The position numbers were made by a program, and so were the translations under genes. Positions 52,853 to 63,729 of a DNA stretch of 64,000 nucleotides are shown here, one piece after another. Within the stretch, counting starts at the first letter, position 1. Each line of letters starts with the position of its first letter. The notes under the pieces were generated by a model. It was not told the DNA's origin and made no database searches. It saw only the letters and a list, made by a program, of their open reading frames with translations. This stretch comes from Brachypterus glaber (taxonomy: Eukaryota; Arthropoda; Insecta; Coleoptera; Kateretidae): positions 96,408,988-96,472,987 of the forward strand of contig OY294045.1 in the NCBI GenBank assembly GCA_958510825.1. The letters are read 5' to 3'.

Positions 52853-54585
52853 GATCTGATATATTTTAAAAATGTTTTTTTACCGTATGCCGTATGCCGG
52901 ATTTTCGGCACGGGTTAAAATCTTTTGATCATTTTGAAATTTGGCACATAATTTTGTATGATTAAAAGAAAAAAAAACAATTTCAAAGCCTTTAAATATT
53001 TCACTTATACAAAAATTACAGACAAATTTCAATTTTTTACGATTTATGGCTACCCTAACAAGAAAGAACAATCGGGCCAGTCTCGGCCGAGTATGGACAG
53101 CAGTCCAATACGTTAGGCAACATAAATTTAGGTCTTCAATATCAACCCAAAAAGAAAATTCCCTAAAAATATTATATTTGGATTTTATCACAGTGCAACA
53201 AAAAATGTGCATGATATGCAAAATGATTAAAGAAAACGTAAAACAGCTTATTAAATACAAAAACAAGTACAACACAACAGGGTATTATCAATCACTATCA
53301 AATTAAGGAGTAGGTCATAAGTTCCCTAGGAAACTTTAGACCCACTGTACACATAGCTAGCTAGCTGTGTTATAAAAGTTATAAAAAAATTGTTTTTTAC
53401 TTTAAAAAGAAACAAATATCTTACCTTCATGTAATTTAAAATATAATCTAAAATGTTATTACCTAAAATATGCATATTTTTATTTTAAAACAATAATAAT
53501 TATACTTTTATCTCTTTTTGTAGAACTTCTCTCTTTATCTAATTTAAATAGGCGGCAGTCCATTTGCGCCTGTCATTTGGAGGCTGGCCCACCGTTGGTG
53601 CCAGGTTTCGGCCGATCTTGAGAAAGCATCAAAATGATAACTTCGTCCCGAGACTCGATTTTGGTCTTGTGCCAATGCTAATTATTGAATTTTATGTCCT
53701 TTCTTTTTTTTGTCATTATCTGACATTTTAAAAATATGTACAAAAAAATCACTACACTGAAAAAATGGGAAAACTTACATGTAATAGGTCGACTCGAAAA
53801 ATAGTACTTTTTTGAGACCTTATTAATGGGTGAGGAAAAGTACAATTTTCCGGGAGACCTGTATACTATTTTATTCGAAACTGATTTTATTTAAAGATAA
53901 AGTTCTATTTTTTTTTGAAACCTAAATATTTGAATTCAAATGAAGAAAATAATACTATAATACTTTGTTTTTTAGCTCTTTTCATATTTACCACAAATCA
54001 TTTTTCCTGCATTTCACAAACACAGTCATATAAAACTGAAGTTTCACATACGCGTAATACAAAAAAACAGCCACAAAAAGCATTTGTTGATAGCTCACAA
54101 GGAACCGTTTATAACATTTATTATCTTTTTCAGTCTCAAAAGTTGAAAACATTGACTAAAACCGCACATTTAGGTTTTTTAAATAAAATGTATTAGATTA
54201 TATTCGTATTTTCAAAGTACTTTGGTGTTTATCATGACAACAGCAGTTCAGCCATTTTGATATTTTAATCGGTGGCGCCATCTAGCGGAAATTAATGATT
54301 TAAATTGCAGACCAGTAATAATTAGTTTACTTTATTTTTCATTACAGATCTGGTGGAAAACAGTGGGACAAGGAATCACGTACTTCCCAAACTTTATTAA
54401 TACATGCAATGTATGTATTACATATACAGTTGCGTATAAAATTATATAACTGTTAAAGTTTCGAGGTGGCAGTGCTATCGATCAGTAGTCTGGCCAAGAA
54501 TGGCGTTCGATGCACGGCCAGACATCGGTTTCCCAAGATAAAGCCAAGTCTGGATCAAGCCTGGGAAAACGCTGGCGTTTGATCA
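52853..54585. other. Unassigned interval with one open frame of unknown value
   Basis: 53046-53306 (+) is an 86-codon ATG frame starting MATLTRKNNRASLGRVWTAV, in a slightly GC-richer patch that also has a longer antisense frame (52880-53275). Neither shows a known domain. 53336-53370 contains the palindrome ACACATAGCTAGCTAGCTGTGT. 53915-54196 is another unrecognised 93-codon frame. Confidence 0.35.
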
Positions 54586-54590
54586 AATAA

Positions 54591-55123
54591 CTTTTACCTC
54601 AAGAATGAACATGATGAAATCTACCGTATGCTTTGTTTGAGGCGTGAACCAACTACGGTGAGGGGCTGGTGGGGAGTGACTATTGTTTACACTTAGTACG
54701 CGTAAAAAGAGAGGAAGAATGTGTAAACTCACAGTCTAATGTCGTAAACTTTGTCAAGCAATACAGTGTTGCCGGTTGCAACACCTGCTTTAGATATTTC
54801 ATTGTAAATTTTAAGAAATATTAGTTTTATTTGAGTTTTATATGAACTAGTAGTTTTATTTTAATAAATTTAATTATATTACATTATCAAACATAATTAT
54901 AGTATCGTAGTATAGTGGTTTTTTAAAATTTTAATGTAGGTATAATGATTTATCATAATGATAAAGTGAAAATTACGCAACATCGCTCTGGTCACCAGAA
55001 GGTCAAAACTAGCGATACTTATGTTTACACCAGAAGCAGTATCGCGTACGTTTATGTAAACAAACAAACAAAAAGATGACACATTCATAAACATTGGTCT
55101 GAAATAACTTCTTGAGGTAAAAG
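54591..55123 (-). mobile_element. Dispersed MITE, TIR CTTTTACCTCAAGAA, copy 2
   Basis: Reverse copy of 34828-35310 with the same ends (CTTTTACCTCAAGAATGA and TAACTTCTTGAGGTAAAAG). It is about 50 bp longer, owing to small insertions such as the AT-rich stretch near 54845-54900. Confidence 0.75.
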
Positions 55124-55705
55124 TTTTTTGCGTTAGATGCTCGGCCATCTTGCTTGGCCCGCGGCTAGGGCCTATCGTCACCATCGACGGTTCTTGCCAG
55201 GGCAATTTTACGAATTTTAGAGGTCCAATTAGGACACTTAGAGAAGTTTGAGCACTCTCATATTTTCAGAATTTTCTAGGTACACCAAAATAAACAGTTT
55301 AAGATAATAAAAAAATATAAGGTCCACCCTAGTCGTACATAGATTATTAAATACGACTATTTGGCAGCATACCTATAATTAATTTCAAATTATTCATGGA
55401 TATAATAGCTACGTTGTTATGAAAGCCATTATCACCAGCTCTGTTATTATACTCTTCACTAAGCACGGCGAGTTTGGACCTTAACATTGATTTTTTACGC
55501 AATGTAGCAAAAATTTTCAAAAAATGTATTAAAATCATTTAGAGGACACTATAAGGTTTATAAATATTCAACATTCGACGCTTCATGAATTTTTTCCTTT
55601 TTTTTTATTTTTTACCTGTGTGGGACCCACGGAGATTAGAATTGTATTGGTGAAAAAACGTTTTCCAGATTTTGATGTATTTATCCGCTTTTTTAAAACC
55701 TTAAT
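55124..55705. other. No recognisable feature
   Basis: Includes a short GC-rich patch (55140-55200). No gene or terminal repeats found. Confidence 0.4.
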
Positions 55706-55707
55706 TC

Positions 55708-55961
55708 CAACGAACTAATAACTCTTCTCTCTAGAATAGGCATTTCATTTGTAAAAACTGACAAAAACGTAGCCAACATATACATTTGGCTGTCTTACTC
55801 GTACAGCTTTGTTCTAAGAGAGACAACGATAACAGTTACTGGTAATTGTTATTGTTCAGGCCTGAATATACCTACTATTTGTTTACAAACAGACCGAGAT
55901 GTTGGCGATACTTTATATTAACGGTATGCATATTCTAGAGAGAAGAGTTGTTAGTTCGTTG
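55708..55961. mobile_element. MITE with CAACGAACTAATAACTC ends, intact copy
   Basis: 254 bp with ~31-bp inverted ends (one mismatch): CAACGAACTAATAACTCTTC and GAAGAGTTGTTAGTTCGTTG. It matches the interrupted copy at 4304-4971 over its whole length. Flanking 8-mers do not match here. Confidence 0.82.
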
Positions 55962-56175
55962 ACACATTCCCAAATACGATGTCTGTCTTGAGGTCTAGAG
56001 AGCATGGCGTTTGACCTATCAAAAGCAAACTTTAAACTTGAAGTTTTTAGGAGCTTTAGGGGGTTTTCTTGGTTTTTCTCTGATTTCCAAAATAAGGGTA
56101 ATTTATTGATAAACAAAAATTGTAAAATTTAAAACGATTTTGCTCAAATGTTTTACGTTATAGTAAATTGAAAGC
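55962..56175. repeat. Dispersed repeat with ACCTATCAAAAGCAAACTTT
   Basis: Shared with 60021-60180: ACCTATCAAAAGCAAACTTT, TTTAGGGGGTTTTCTT, ATTTATTGATAAAC and TCAAATGTTTTACGTTATAG. Non-coding. Confidence 0.65.
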
Positions 56176-56764
56176 ATAATAACACGTCATTACTGTTTTT
56201 TCTCGGAAATATTACATATTTTTGTAATTTTGGCGAAGGCGCGTTAACATTTATATTTTAGGATTATTTTTTCATAATCACCTAACATAAATGGAGTGTT
56301 ATATAAAAAACAAAACCGTGAAGATATGTAATGTCACGCATTCCATTATATTTATACTATTCACTGTAAACGTATATTGCGTTTTCCCAAATACTTAAAA
56401 CAAATATAAAAAAAAAATAAATTTTTTTTTCAGATATTTTTTTTAAACAAAAAATTTAAAAAAATATTTGTTTTATTTTTATGCGAAAAACGAAAAATGT
56501 TTGAAAAAAATTTTTCTTTTAAAAACAAAACTTCTAAATTTTTAATTTTTTATTTATTTTCTTTTTGGGAAAAACGAAAAAATTTTGAATTTTTTTTTTT
56601 TTAATTATTTTTTTTTTTTAAGTTTAACCCCCATAACTTTTTTAGTTTTGGGGGTAGTACTTTAAAAAACAACACGGATCTTCCCCTCATAGATTTAATT
56701 TTTCCTAAAAATTTGGAGTCGATCGGATTATTCGTTCTTGAGTTATCGTGTCTACAAATAACGT
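56176..56764. other. A/T-run-rich DNA and CCGT-repeat relative
   Basis: 56390-56640 is dominated by A and T runs. 56690-56755 is a reverse copy of the CGATAACTCAAGAACGAATA motif. No gene. Confidence 0.45.
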
Positions 56765-57117
56765 CAAGGGCGTAGATCTTTTTCTTCTACGGGGGGGGGT
56801 AATACCCAGGGCCGGCCTTTCAAGCCTCAAATTTGGCGCCCCTAGCAAAAGAAAAAAACACCCTAAAAGAAAGCTTTATGCGACTACAAAAAAAAATTGC
56901 CCCTTCAAAAAATGCCATCAAGAAAAAAAGCTTTGTCCCTGACGGTTTCTACCAAACGTGGCGCCCCTACAGAAAAAATTACGGCGCCCAAAAAATTACC
57001 CTAAGACAAAAGCTTTGTCCCTGACGGTTTCTACCAAACTTGGAGTCCAAAAAAATACCAACGCCCACGCCTATGGGGGGGTAATTACCCCCATTACCCC
57101 CCTCATCTACGCCCTTG
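56765..57117 (-). mobile_element. Element with CAAGGGCGTAGAT ends carrying the GGGGCGCC minisatellite
   Basis: CAAGGGCGTAGAT (56765-56777) is mirrored by ATCTACGCCCTTG (57105-57117). The flanks AATAACGT and AAAAACGT are a near-perfect 8-bp duplication. Inside are two to three reversed units of the array seen at 23230-23570 (AAGCTTTGTCCCTGACGGTT, CCAAACTTGG, GGCGCCC). The insertion splits a CCGT-tract repeat, whose other part (CAGACAGACGGACAG) resumes at 57133. Confidence 0.7.
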
Positions 57118-57256
57118 AAAAACGTGACATCAGACAGACGGACAGATGGACATTTCCAAAGTTTTTCTGTTTTTTCATGAAACACATTTGTATCCAAAAA
57201 ATTTTTTCTTAGACGTTTTTTGGTGATTTTGGTAAATTCGAAACTACCGTATATAT

Positions 57257-57430
57257 ATTACAGAATAGTATTTTTTCTACGACTGATTTAGAATGTAAGC
57301 AAATACACAAACACAGAATGAATCCATTCTAGCTCTAGATATGGTATGAATATTCCGTATCAAGTGTTAGAATGAGCACATGTAGTGCCAGCTCTTGTTT
57401 ATAAAAGTAAAGAAAACTGTAGCAAAATTA

Positions 57431-57471
<41 letters not shown>

Positions 57472-58330
57472 ACCATGAAATATTGAATAATTTAATGCAA
57501 TTTAAAGTTTTGCGTTAAAATTGCATAAAGTTTATTAGTTTTTCTTAATATTTGACCAGTTTTTATCAATTTAGTTCAAAAATATTAAAACTGTTTCATC
57601 TATTGTTAAATATTTGAACCTGATATGTCACAACAATCTGACATAACCTTCAATTTTTGCATTATAATTTGTAAATATATGCTAAAATAAAATAAAAATC
57701 TTTTTTAAGTACTGATTTGATAAAATTATTAAATAACTTAAATTGCTTTATTTAAAAATATGTGTTTTGTTGCATTTACAATGTCGAGTCACAATAAAAC
57801 ATTGTTTTGAACCTTGTCCGTATCCCTATCCCTTGCGACCTTCAACTTACTCTGGAAACACTCAGGAAACAGAGTCAGAGTGAAAACATTCTGCTGCCAA
57901 CGTGTTTCCAGAGTGGTTTTGTGCCATTTTGTCAGAGTTGAATCAGAGTGGTTCCAGGCTTGATTCACAGTAGATCCAAAGTGGGTTTGGACTTTTTTTT
58001 TTTTTTAAATCAGAGCGTTTTCAGAGTGTTTTCGTTTGGACTTTTTTTTTTTTTCAAAAAAAAAAAAAAAAGTCCAAACGAAAACACTCTGAAAACGCTC
58101 TGATTTTACTCTGGGAACGTTATGGATAAAGGGCACAAATACACTCTGGAAATACTCTGGTAACAGCATGATTACAAAATGTTATTAGAATGTTTCCAGA
58201 GTTTTTTCAGCGTGATTGTAAAGTCGCAAGGGATGGAATAGTCATTCCGCGCTCGCGGGACCGTCGTACTGGCCTGCCGTACTAGTTATAGAATATACTA
58301 TACTATTCTAGCGCAGGCGCTGTGAATAGT
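57257..58330 (+). mobile_element. Dispersed element (GAATGTAAGCAAATACAC family), copy 2, interrupted
   Basis: Colinear with 24262-24960 up to ACCTTGTCCG (57820) and again from GGAATAGTCATTCC (58234). Between lies the element at 57822-58237. Contains a (TA)n run at about 57434-57468. Confidence 0.65.
57822..58237. mobile_element. MITE built of repeated CTCTGGAAAC words with a central hairpin
   Basis: The ends ATCCCTTGCGACCTT and AAAGTCGCAAGGGAT are inverted. CTCTGGAAAC, GTTTCCAGAGT, CAGAGTG and their mirrors recur more than ten times. The centre (about 58004-58108) is a hairpin with ~50-bp arms, AAATCAGAGCGTTTTCAGAG...AAAAAAGTCCAAACGAAAAC, separated only by opposing T and A runs. Non-coding. 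It interrupts the older dispersed copy. Confidence 0.72.
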
Positions 58331-58363
58331 ATAATATTATAAAAAAGAAATAAAAAACATATA

Positions 58364-59226
58364 GTCCGGTCAATTTAGACCAAAAAATGAGAGTGATGTT
58401 ACATAAAGTCCCAACAAGCTGAATTTCAGTGAAATTGTTCAAAATATAATTATAAACAATGTCTAGAAGTTCCCCATCATTCCCCTGTAAGGAAAAAATT
58501 TAATTCAAGGTCAAAGGTCAAAAAAATGAGTTTTTCGCGATTTTCAGCAAAACGGTAAGTTTTATCATAAAAGTACCTCAGACAAAAATTGTAGATCATA
58601 AAATTATCTATAAAAAATGTATCAATACTTTTTTTCTTACGAGCCACCGTTTCTGAGATATAACGATTCAAAAAGTTATAAAAGTTGTTATCGTCATAAT
58701 ATGCATGAGTACGCCACGTATATACATCTAGAGTTGTAATATTTTATATAATATATTTTATAATAATTTCCGTTATTTTGCAATAGTTTTACATTAAACA
58801 GGATCACAACTGACCCGTGGAGTAGGCCTACTGGGGAAACCACGTTAAAAAAAACGCGCTAAGTACACTACCTCATAGGTGGCGTGGAAACATGTGCATA
58901 TTATGACGATAACAACTTTTATAACTTTTTGAATCGTTATATCTCAGAAACGGTGGCTCGTAAGAAAAAAAGTATTAATACATTTTTTATAGATAATTTT
59001 ATGATCTACAATTTTTGTCGGAAGTACTTTTATGATAAAACTTACCGTTTTGCTGAAAATCGCGAAAAACTCATTTTTTTGACCTTTGACCTTGAATTAA
59101 ATTTTTTCCTTACAGGGGAATGATGGGGAACTTCTAGACATTGTTTATAATTATGTTTTGAACAACTTCACAGAAATTCAGCTTGTTGGGACTTTATGTA
59201 ACTTCGAATGTCTAAATTGACCGGAC
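58364..59226. mobile_element. 863-bp long-TIR foldback flanked by TA
   Basis: GTCCGGTCAATTTAGA at the left and TCTAAATTGACCGGAC at the right. The mirrored arms run about 350 bp (58364-58711 and 58871-59226), with TA at 58362-58363 and 59227-59228. Both arms encode the same ~65-codon frame (NRYISETVARKKKSI...FADNREK-like) on opposite strands, with few differences. The unmirrored centre (58712-58870) includes CTGACCCGTGGAGTAGGCC. Tc1/mariner-type by TA. Confidence 0.82.
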
Positions 59227-59609
59227 TATTAGGAGTTTTCGCGAAAAAGTAAGTGCTGCACAGTGGAACCGTACCAGAATTTCAATGCCAAATAAAAAAT
59301 AGAAATATCAATATTTGTCCTATCTAGGATACTTTCTCGTTTCTTCAGGCATTGAAATCTGAAACGAATCGTAAAAGCTAAAAACGTTTTGCTCTACTGT
59401 AAACTTTTAGTTTTCAGTTTTCACTACAAAAGAATATACTTTTAACGCTATTTATGAATACAATAACAACTTTTCTTGTTTGCTTTGTGAATTCTGTTTT
59501 GCTAAACTCGCTCGAAAAGTTTATTTCTACTATATACATTTAATCCTTTATGAACCAGGTATACTTACTTCCGTAAGAAATGGGCCACAATGTCATTATG
59601 CATAATGAA

Positions 59610-59831
59610 CAGTACTCGGCGAATTTCCAGTACTCGCATAGGCGCCACGTCGACTCTAGCGTTGACGCGAGGTTTTAAATATTTATTTTTTTATTTCTTT
59701 TTATCTTGATTTTTTTTAATGATTTCATTTAAATGAGTAAGTTGGGAAAAAAGTTATCGATAAATAAAAATTAAAAACTTTCGTATTCTTAAAAAATAAA
59801 AATCGAATGTCGGTTTTTTCTTTGAAAAACA

Positions 59832-59913
<82 letters not shown>

Positions 59914-60020
59914 TATATACATACATATTTATAGTTAATATGTATAGTCAATATTGTTGTGTGTAACAAATTAGTTGTCAAATGTTTCGATTTAGTGACC
60001 CTTATAAAAATTTCCCTCAT
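59610..60020 (+). mobile_element. hAT-like MITE, copy 5, with expanded (TA)n
   Basis: Starts CAGTACTCGGCGAATTTCCA and is colinear with the other copies to ATTTCCCTCATA. The right end is lost. A (TA)n tract at about 59834-59927 expands the TATATATATCG site present in the other copies. Confidence 0.78.
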
Positions 60021-60180
60021 AGGGTAAAACCCCCAAACGTTGGCACACCTATCAAAAGCAAACTTTAAACTTTTAGGAGATTTAGGGGGTTTTCTTAGTT
60101 TTACTCTCATTTATTGATAAACCTAAACTGTAAAATTTAAAACGATTTGGCTCAAATGTTTTACGTTATAGTAAATATTT
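60021..60180. repeat. Dispersed repeat, second copy
   Basis: Same sequence as 55962-56175. Confidence 0.6.
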
Positions 60181-60267
60181 TTTCTACAACCTAATTAAGT
60201 GCTAGCTTACATATTATATACCGTTGTCAAGGCTTGTTTACCTTGGCAACCAATACTCATTTATTAT

Positions 60268-61351
60268 CAGACCCCGGATATTTGGTATTGATTACGAGGG
60301 GCGCGCAAATTTTACTATTTAAAAAAAAAATGTTTTTAAAGATTAATGGCACACTTTCTTAACCATCCCGTGTGAGTTATTATTCATGGTGGCGTAACTT
60401 GACGATTACGTTAAAGAGGTGTATCCCAATATTATGACACAGGCGAATAACTATACTTTTAGGATATAATGGCTTATTACAAAAGAGTTATAACTATACA
60501 AATATCAAAGGTAAAACAACAAAAAACTATATTATGTATATTTTACAAAATATTTACATGTTAGTGTTCTAAAACTAAATGTACCCATATTTTTAAACAT
60601 AATTAATTAATTTTATTGTTGAAAATAAAAATATATATCATCAAGATTCTCTCCATATTTTCGGCTATTTAGCTTCGTCTTCTCTTACCAAAAGTATATT
60701 TATAATCTGAAAAGAAATGTTCTATGTCTACCGAAGTTAGTAGACCATATTTAAAGAATGTATATTTAGTTTAGAAAAGTCAACTTCTTTGCCATTAAAA
60801 AGGTCTACTATTGAAAACATAGTGGAAAATCTTGAAACCAGAAGCATTTGTGGTTTCATCTATGCTAAAAATATATTTGTCCTGTACTAAAGTTTTGGAT
60901 TTTATATTCTCGAACGCCTTTGGTAAATACTTTTTTCTCTTTGTGGGCTCGCTTGGTACTTTTACATCTTCCAGTTTTCTATAAACTCTGAGGATTTTCA
61001 ATTTTCATCCACGGTATATTACAACTGGACTCACTAAATCACAATAAAACTTTTTGTATGTCATTTTTATGAGATTTTGATGATGTGCTCTATATCTTTT
61101 TCGCACGTTTGGACTTTTTTTTTTAACAAGTACCTTACGATTAAATTGCAGCTCGGAAATATTTTGAATCCAAGTTTCTACGGTAGTGCGTTAAGGACGG
61201 GCACAAGCCATTTTAAAGGCTTTAAAACTTATTTATATTAAATTAAAAATTTGTGTCATTATACTCAGTAAGTATCACCCATGTCAGAATGTTCATTAAA
61301 AATTAATTTTTCGCGCGCCCCTCGTAATCAATACCAAATATCCGGGTACTA
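60268..61351 (-). mobile_element. hAT element relic with 8-bp target duplication
   Basis: TTTATTAT lies at 60260-60267 and 61352-61359. The ends CAGACCCCGGATATTTGGTA and CCAAATATCCGGGTACTA are inverted, and the mirrored part continues through TTGATTACGAGGGGCGCGC. It contains a decayed transposase fragment on the minus strand. 1084 bp, internally deleted. Confidence 0.75.
60795..61001 (-). pseudogene. hAT transposase fragment
   Basis: VPSEPTKRKKYLPKAFENIK then KTLVQDKYIFSIDETTNASG. The 'xPSExTxRKxYxPKxFE' spacer and the 'YIFSIDETT' block, which holds the first catalytic Asp, match the order seen in hAT transposases of insects. Only about 68 codons remain before the frame fails. The enclosing inverted ends and 8-bp duplication agree with the call. 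Inactive. Confidence 0.6.
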
Positions 61352-61359
61352 TTTATTAT

Positions 61360-62175
61360 TGAACGTTATTAAGAATTGTTTATTGACGACGGTCAATAAT
61401 GAAAATTTTTTCAAACAACTACTAACTTTTTTCAACTTATTTGTCAGCTATGTCAAAATAATTTTTAAACTTTATTTTTAACTGATACTACCTTTAGGTA
61501 GTAGAAAAATAGTATATGCGAACTGTCTTAACTATTTTCGACTGATTTTTTGCCTCGACTCCGTCTCAGCAACTTCAGCCTCAAATACCAAAGACTTAGT
61601 TCGCATACTAGGTGCATAATATACCAGATTTGTTTTGGCTTGAATTTAGAGAAGATTGGTATGCAAATCCAAAAATCAAAAATCGACCAAAACTTGAATT
61701 ACGACTTTTCGGCTTAGAAGGCAGTATAGGTAGATAAATAATAAAGAATATATAAAGCAATATAAAACCCAAAACCCAATACATTTGCCTTAGTTAAATC
61801 CTATACGTAACAAGGGGCCATAGAGGGTTAACATAAAAATTTTATATCTAATCATTGAAAAAATATAAACATAACAACAATTGTTTAAGTACTTGATAAG
61901 CAACTACTAGTTGTCATTTTCCATGAGATTTATTTTTGATTTATAAATTATAAATATATACCTAATAGCCACTTTAGTTAGATATCGCAGATAATACAAA
62001 GTTAAATTACCTACCTACTATAAACGATTAATCAAGAAAAAATTTAAAAAAATGAAATCCCCGGACAAAATTTTTTAACCATTTTTTTACAAAAAATTAA
62101 TTTTTTTTGACTGTTTGGCCAATATTATTAAAAAAAATACATAAATAGATAAATAGAGCTTTAAATTGAAATCGC
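61360..62175. other. No recognisable feature
   Basis: AT-rich sequence with no supported feature. Confidence 0.45.
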
Positions 62176-62179
62176 CCAC

Positions 62180-62740
62180 TTTTGCTTTCCTATTCTGAAA
62201 ATTTAATTTTTTTTATTTTTGCTTTTTATGACGTTTTATGTCCATATAAATCAACTTTAGGCAAAAAAAAATTGTCGGTCGGTGGATCGGTAGGTCGGTC
62301 GATCGGTCTGTACGGGTAATCTTGTGGGCACGATAACTTAAGAACGCTTTAAGCTAGAGACTTAAAATTTGACGTACGGGTATGTTATCAAAAGTTCTAG
62401 CTCGGGGTTGTTTTTGGTGAACAGGGGGGGCAAATGGGAAAAAGTAGATTTTTTTAGAAAATTTCTATATAAGGGTTTTTGAATCTGATTTTTTTCTAAC
62501 TCCACCCCCGAGGGAGTAAATATTTTCAATATTTTCGTCAAAATTGGTATATAAGGGTTTTTTTGGTTGGCGAATATGAATCTGATAATATTTTTTTTCT
62601 AATTTCACCCCCTGAGGGGTGGGGGTAGTTTTCGTGAAAAATGGCATATTTTTAAGGTTGCTAAAAGTAAATCTAATAAAAAAATCAATTTAAAGCGCGC
62701 AGGTGAAAAATGGGAAAGCTCTTTTACTGGGCATTTTAAA
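62180..62740 (-). mobile_element. Minisatellite-bearing element, minus-strand copy
   Basis: The right end GGAAAGCTCTTTTACTGGGC is the family terminus (see 31532-31849). Inside are reversed units (CCCCTGAGGGGTGGGGGTAG, GGTATATAAGGGTTTTT) and the GGTCGGTCGATCGGTC tract with CACGATAACTTAAGAACGC. Confidence 0.65.
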
Positions 62741-62754
62741 GTCACACTAATACC

Positions 62755-63060
62755 TAATTGTTTGCAGTCTTTTGACGGAAAAAAAAATCATAAAACGTGA
62801 AAAATGCATAGAACATAGGTCCGGAAACGAACCCCAAGAGTACGACTCTAAAATTGTACTAAAAGTAAGGTTTTTAATTAATAACTCTGGTGCGCTTTGA
62901 GCTAGAGCGACAAGGTTTTGCATGTATACTACTATAATTAAGGGCAATTTATGTTAATTTATTTTTTTATTCTATCCAGAGGCGTGCCTAAACAGACAAA
63001 ATGTGTGTGGATTAACATATTTTTATCCCAATTTTTGTTTTTTTTTTATTGGTTTTCTGA
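62755..63060 (-). repeat. Dispersed repeat, partial reverse copy
   Basis: Reverse relative of 39545-40340: GGCGTGCCTAAACAGACAAA and TTGCATGTATACTA..TAAGGGCAA correspond to its mirrored words. Confidence 0.45.
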
Positions 63061-63080
63061 TATTATTATTGAATACAAGT

Positions 63081-63606
63081 ATAGTATATTAAAGTACTAG
63101 TTTCATAACATACGTTTTTAGCGCACGAGTACTAGTTTAGAAAACGAGCCGCTTGCGGCGAGTATTCTAAAGTACTAGTGCTCTAAAAACCTGTTAGGAA
63201 ACGAGTGCTTTATACAATTTTTTCTATTTTGCTCTAAAATTAAAAAACTTACATTTAAATTGATGACTGATTTAGGGATTTTTGTTTTGGGTTGGCATTA
63301 CAGTTTACACTATGTTTAAAATTCTAAGAACAAATGATATTTTGATATATTTTACAGTCATCTCTTCTTTTTTCACTGCAATTAACCAGTCCACAATTTT
63401 AACACGGTAAAAAATAACCCAAATACAAAATTTTGTAAAAATTAAACTTTAAATCGACATTGACATTTGCACGCAAAACGTCAAGAGATAGGCTTTTGTA
63501 TGTTGCCAACCCAACAGAAAAAAAAGTAGAGACCTCTTATGGGCCTATAAGAACACGCAAAATGCGTGTGATTATGAGCTTATAAGAGACGCAAAATAGA
63601 AAAATA
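63081..63606 (+). mobile_element. Dispersed ~500-bp family, copy 4
   Basis: Complete copy: TAGTATATTAAAGTACTAGT start, GAGCCGCTTGCGGCGAG hairpin centre, GGGTTGGCATTACAG / TTGCCAACCC mirror and GCAAAATAG end. Confidence 0.8.
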
Positions 63607-63628
63607 ATATAACGCACCTAGTTTATTA

Positions 63629-63729
63629 TTAGATTAATCCCTGAAGATGTCTCTAGTAGTAAGAGACGAAACGTCGGAAAGTGAAAATCCATTAACACGG
63701 TCTAAACCCGAAAGTGAAAGTTCTTTATT
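63629..63729 (+). mobile_element. Penelope-like 3' stub with hammerhead-like motif
   Basis: Identical, over about 100 bp, to the last part of the right Penelope arm (GATTAATCCCTGAAGATGTC to CCGAAAGTGAAAGTTCTTTA). All coding sequence is missing. The hammerhead-like core lies at 63638-63677 (CTGAAGA 63641-63647, GAAAC 63668-63672, GTC 63673-63675) with the GG that completes stem I. Sequence after 63730 to the end contains only an unrecognised 70-codon frame. Confidence 0.8.

Noticed and set aside
52880..53275. 131-codon minus-strand frame
   Set aside because: No recognisable domain. It overlaps an antisense frame, and the start used is not a convincing initiation site. Kept only as an unassigned interval.
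59754..60110. Frame with alternating Ile-Tyr residues
   Set aside because: It is produced by the (TA)n tract inside a MITE copy.
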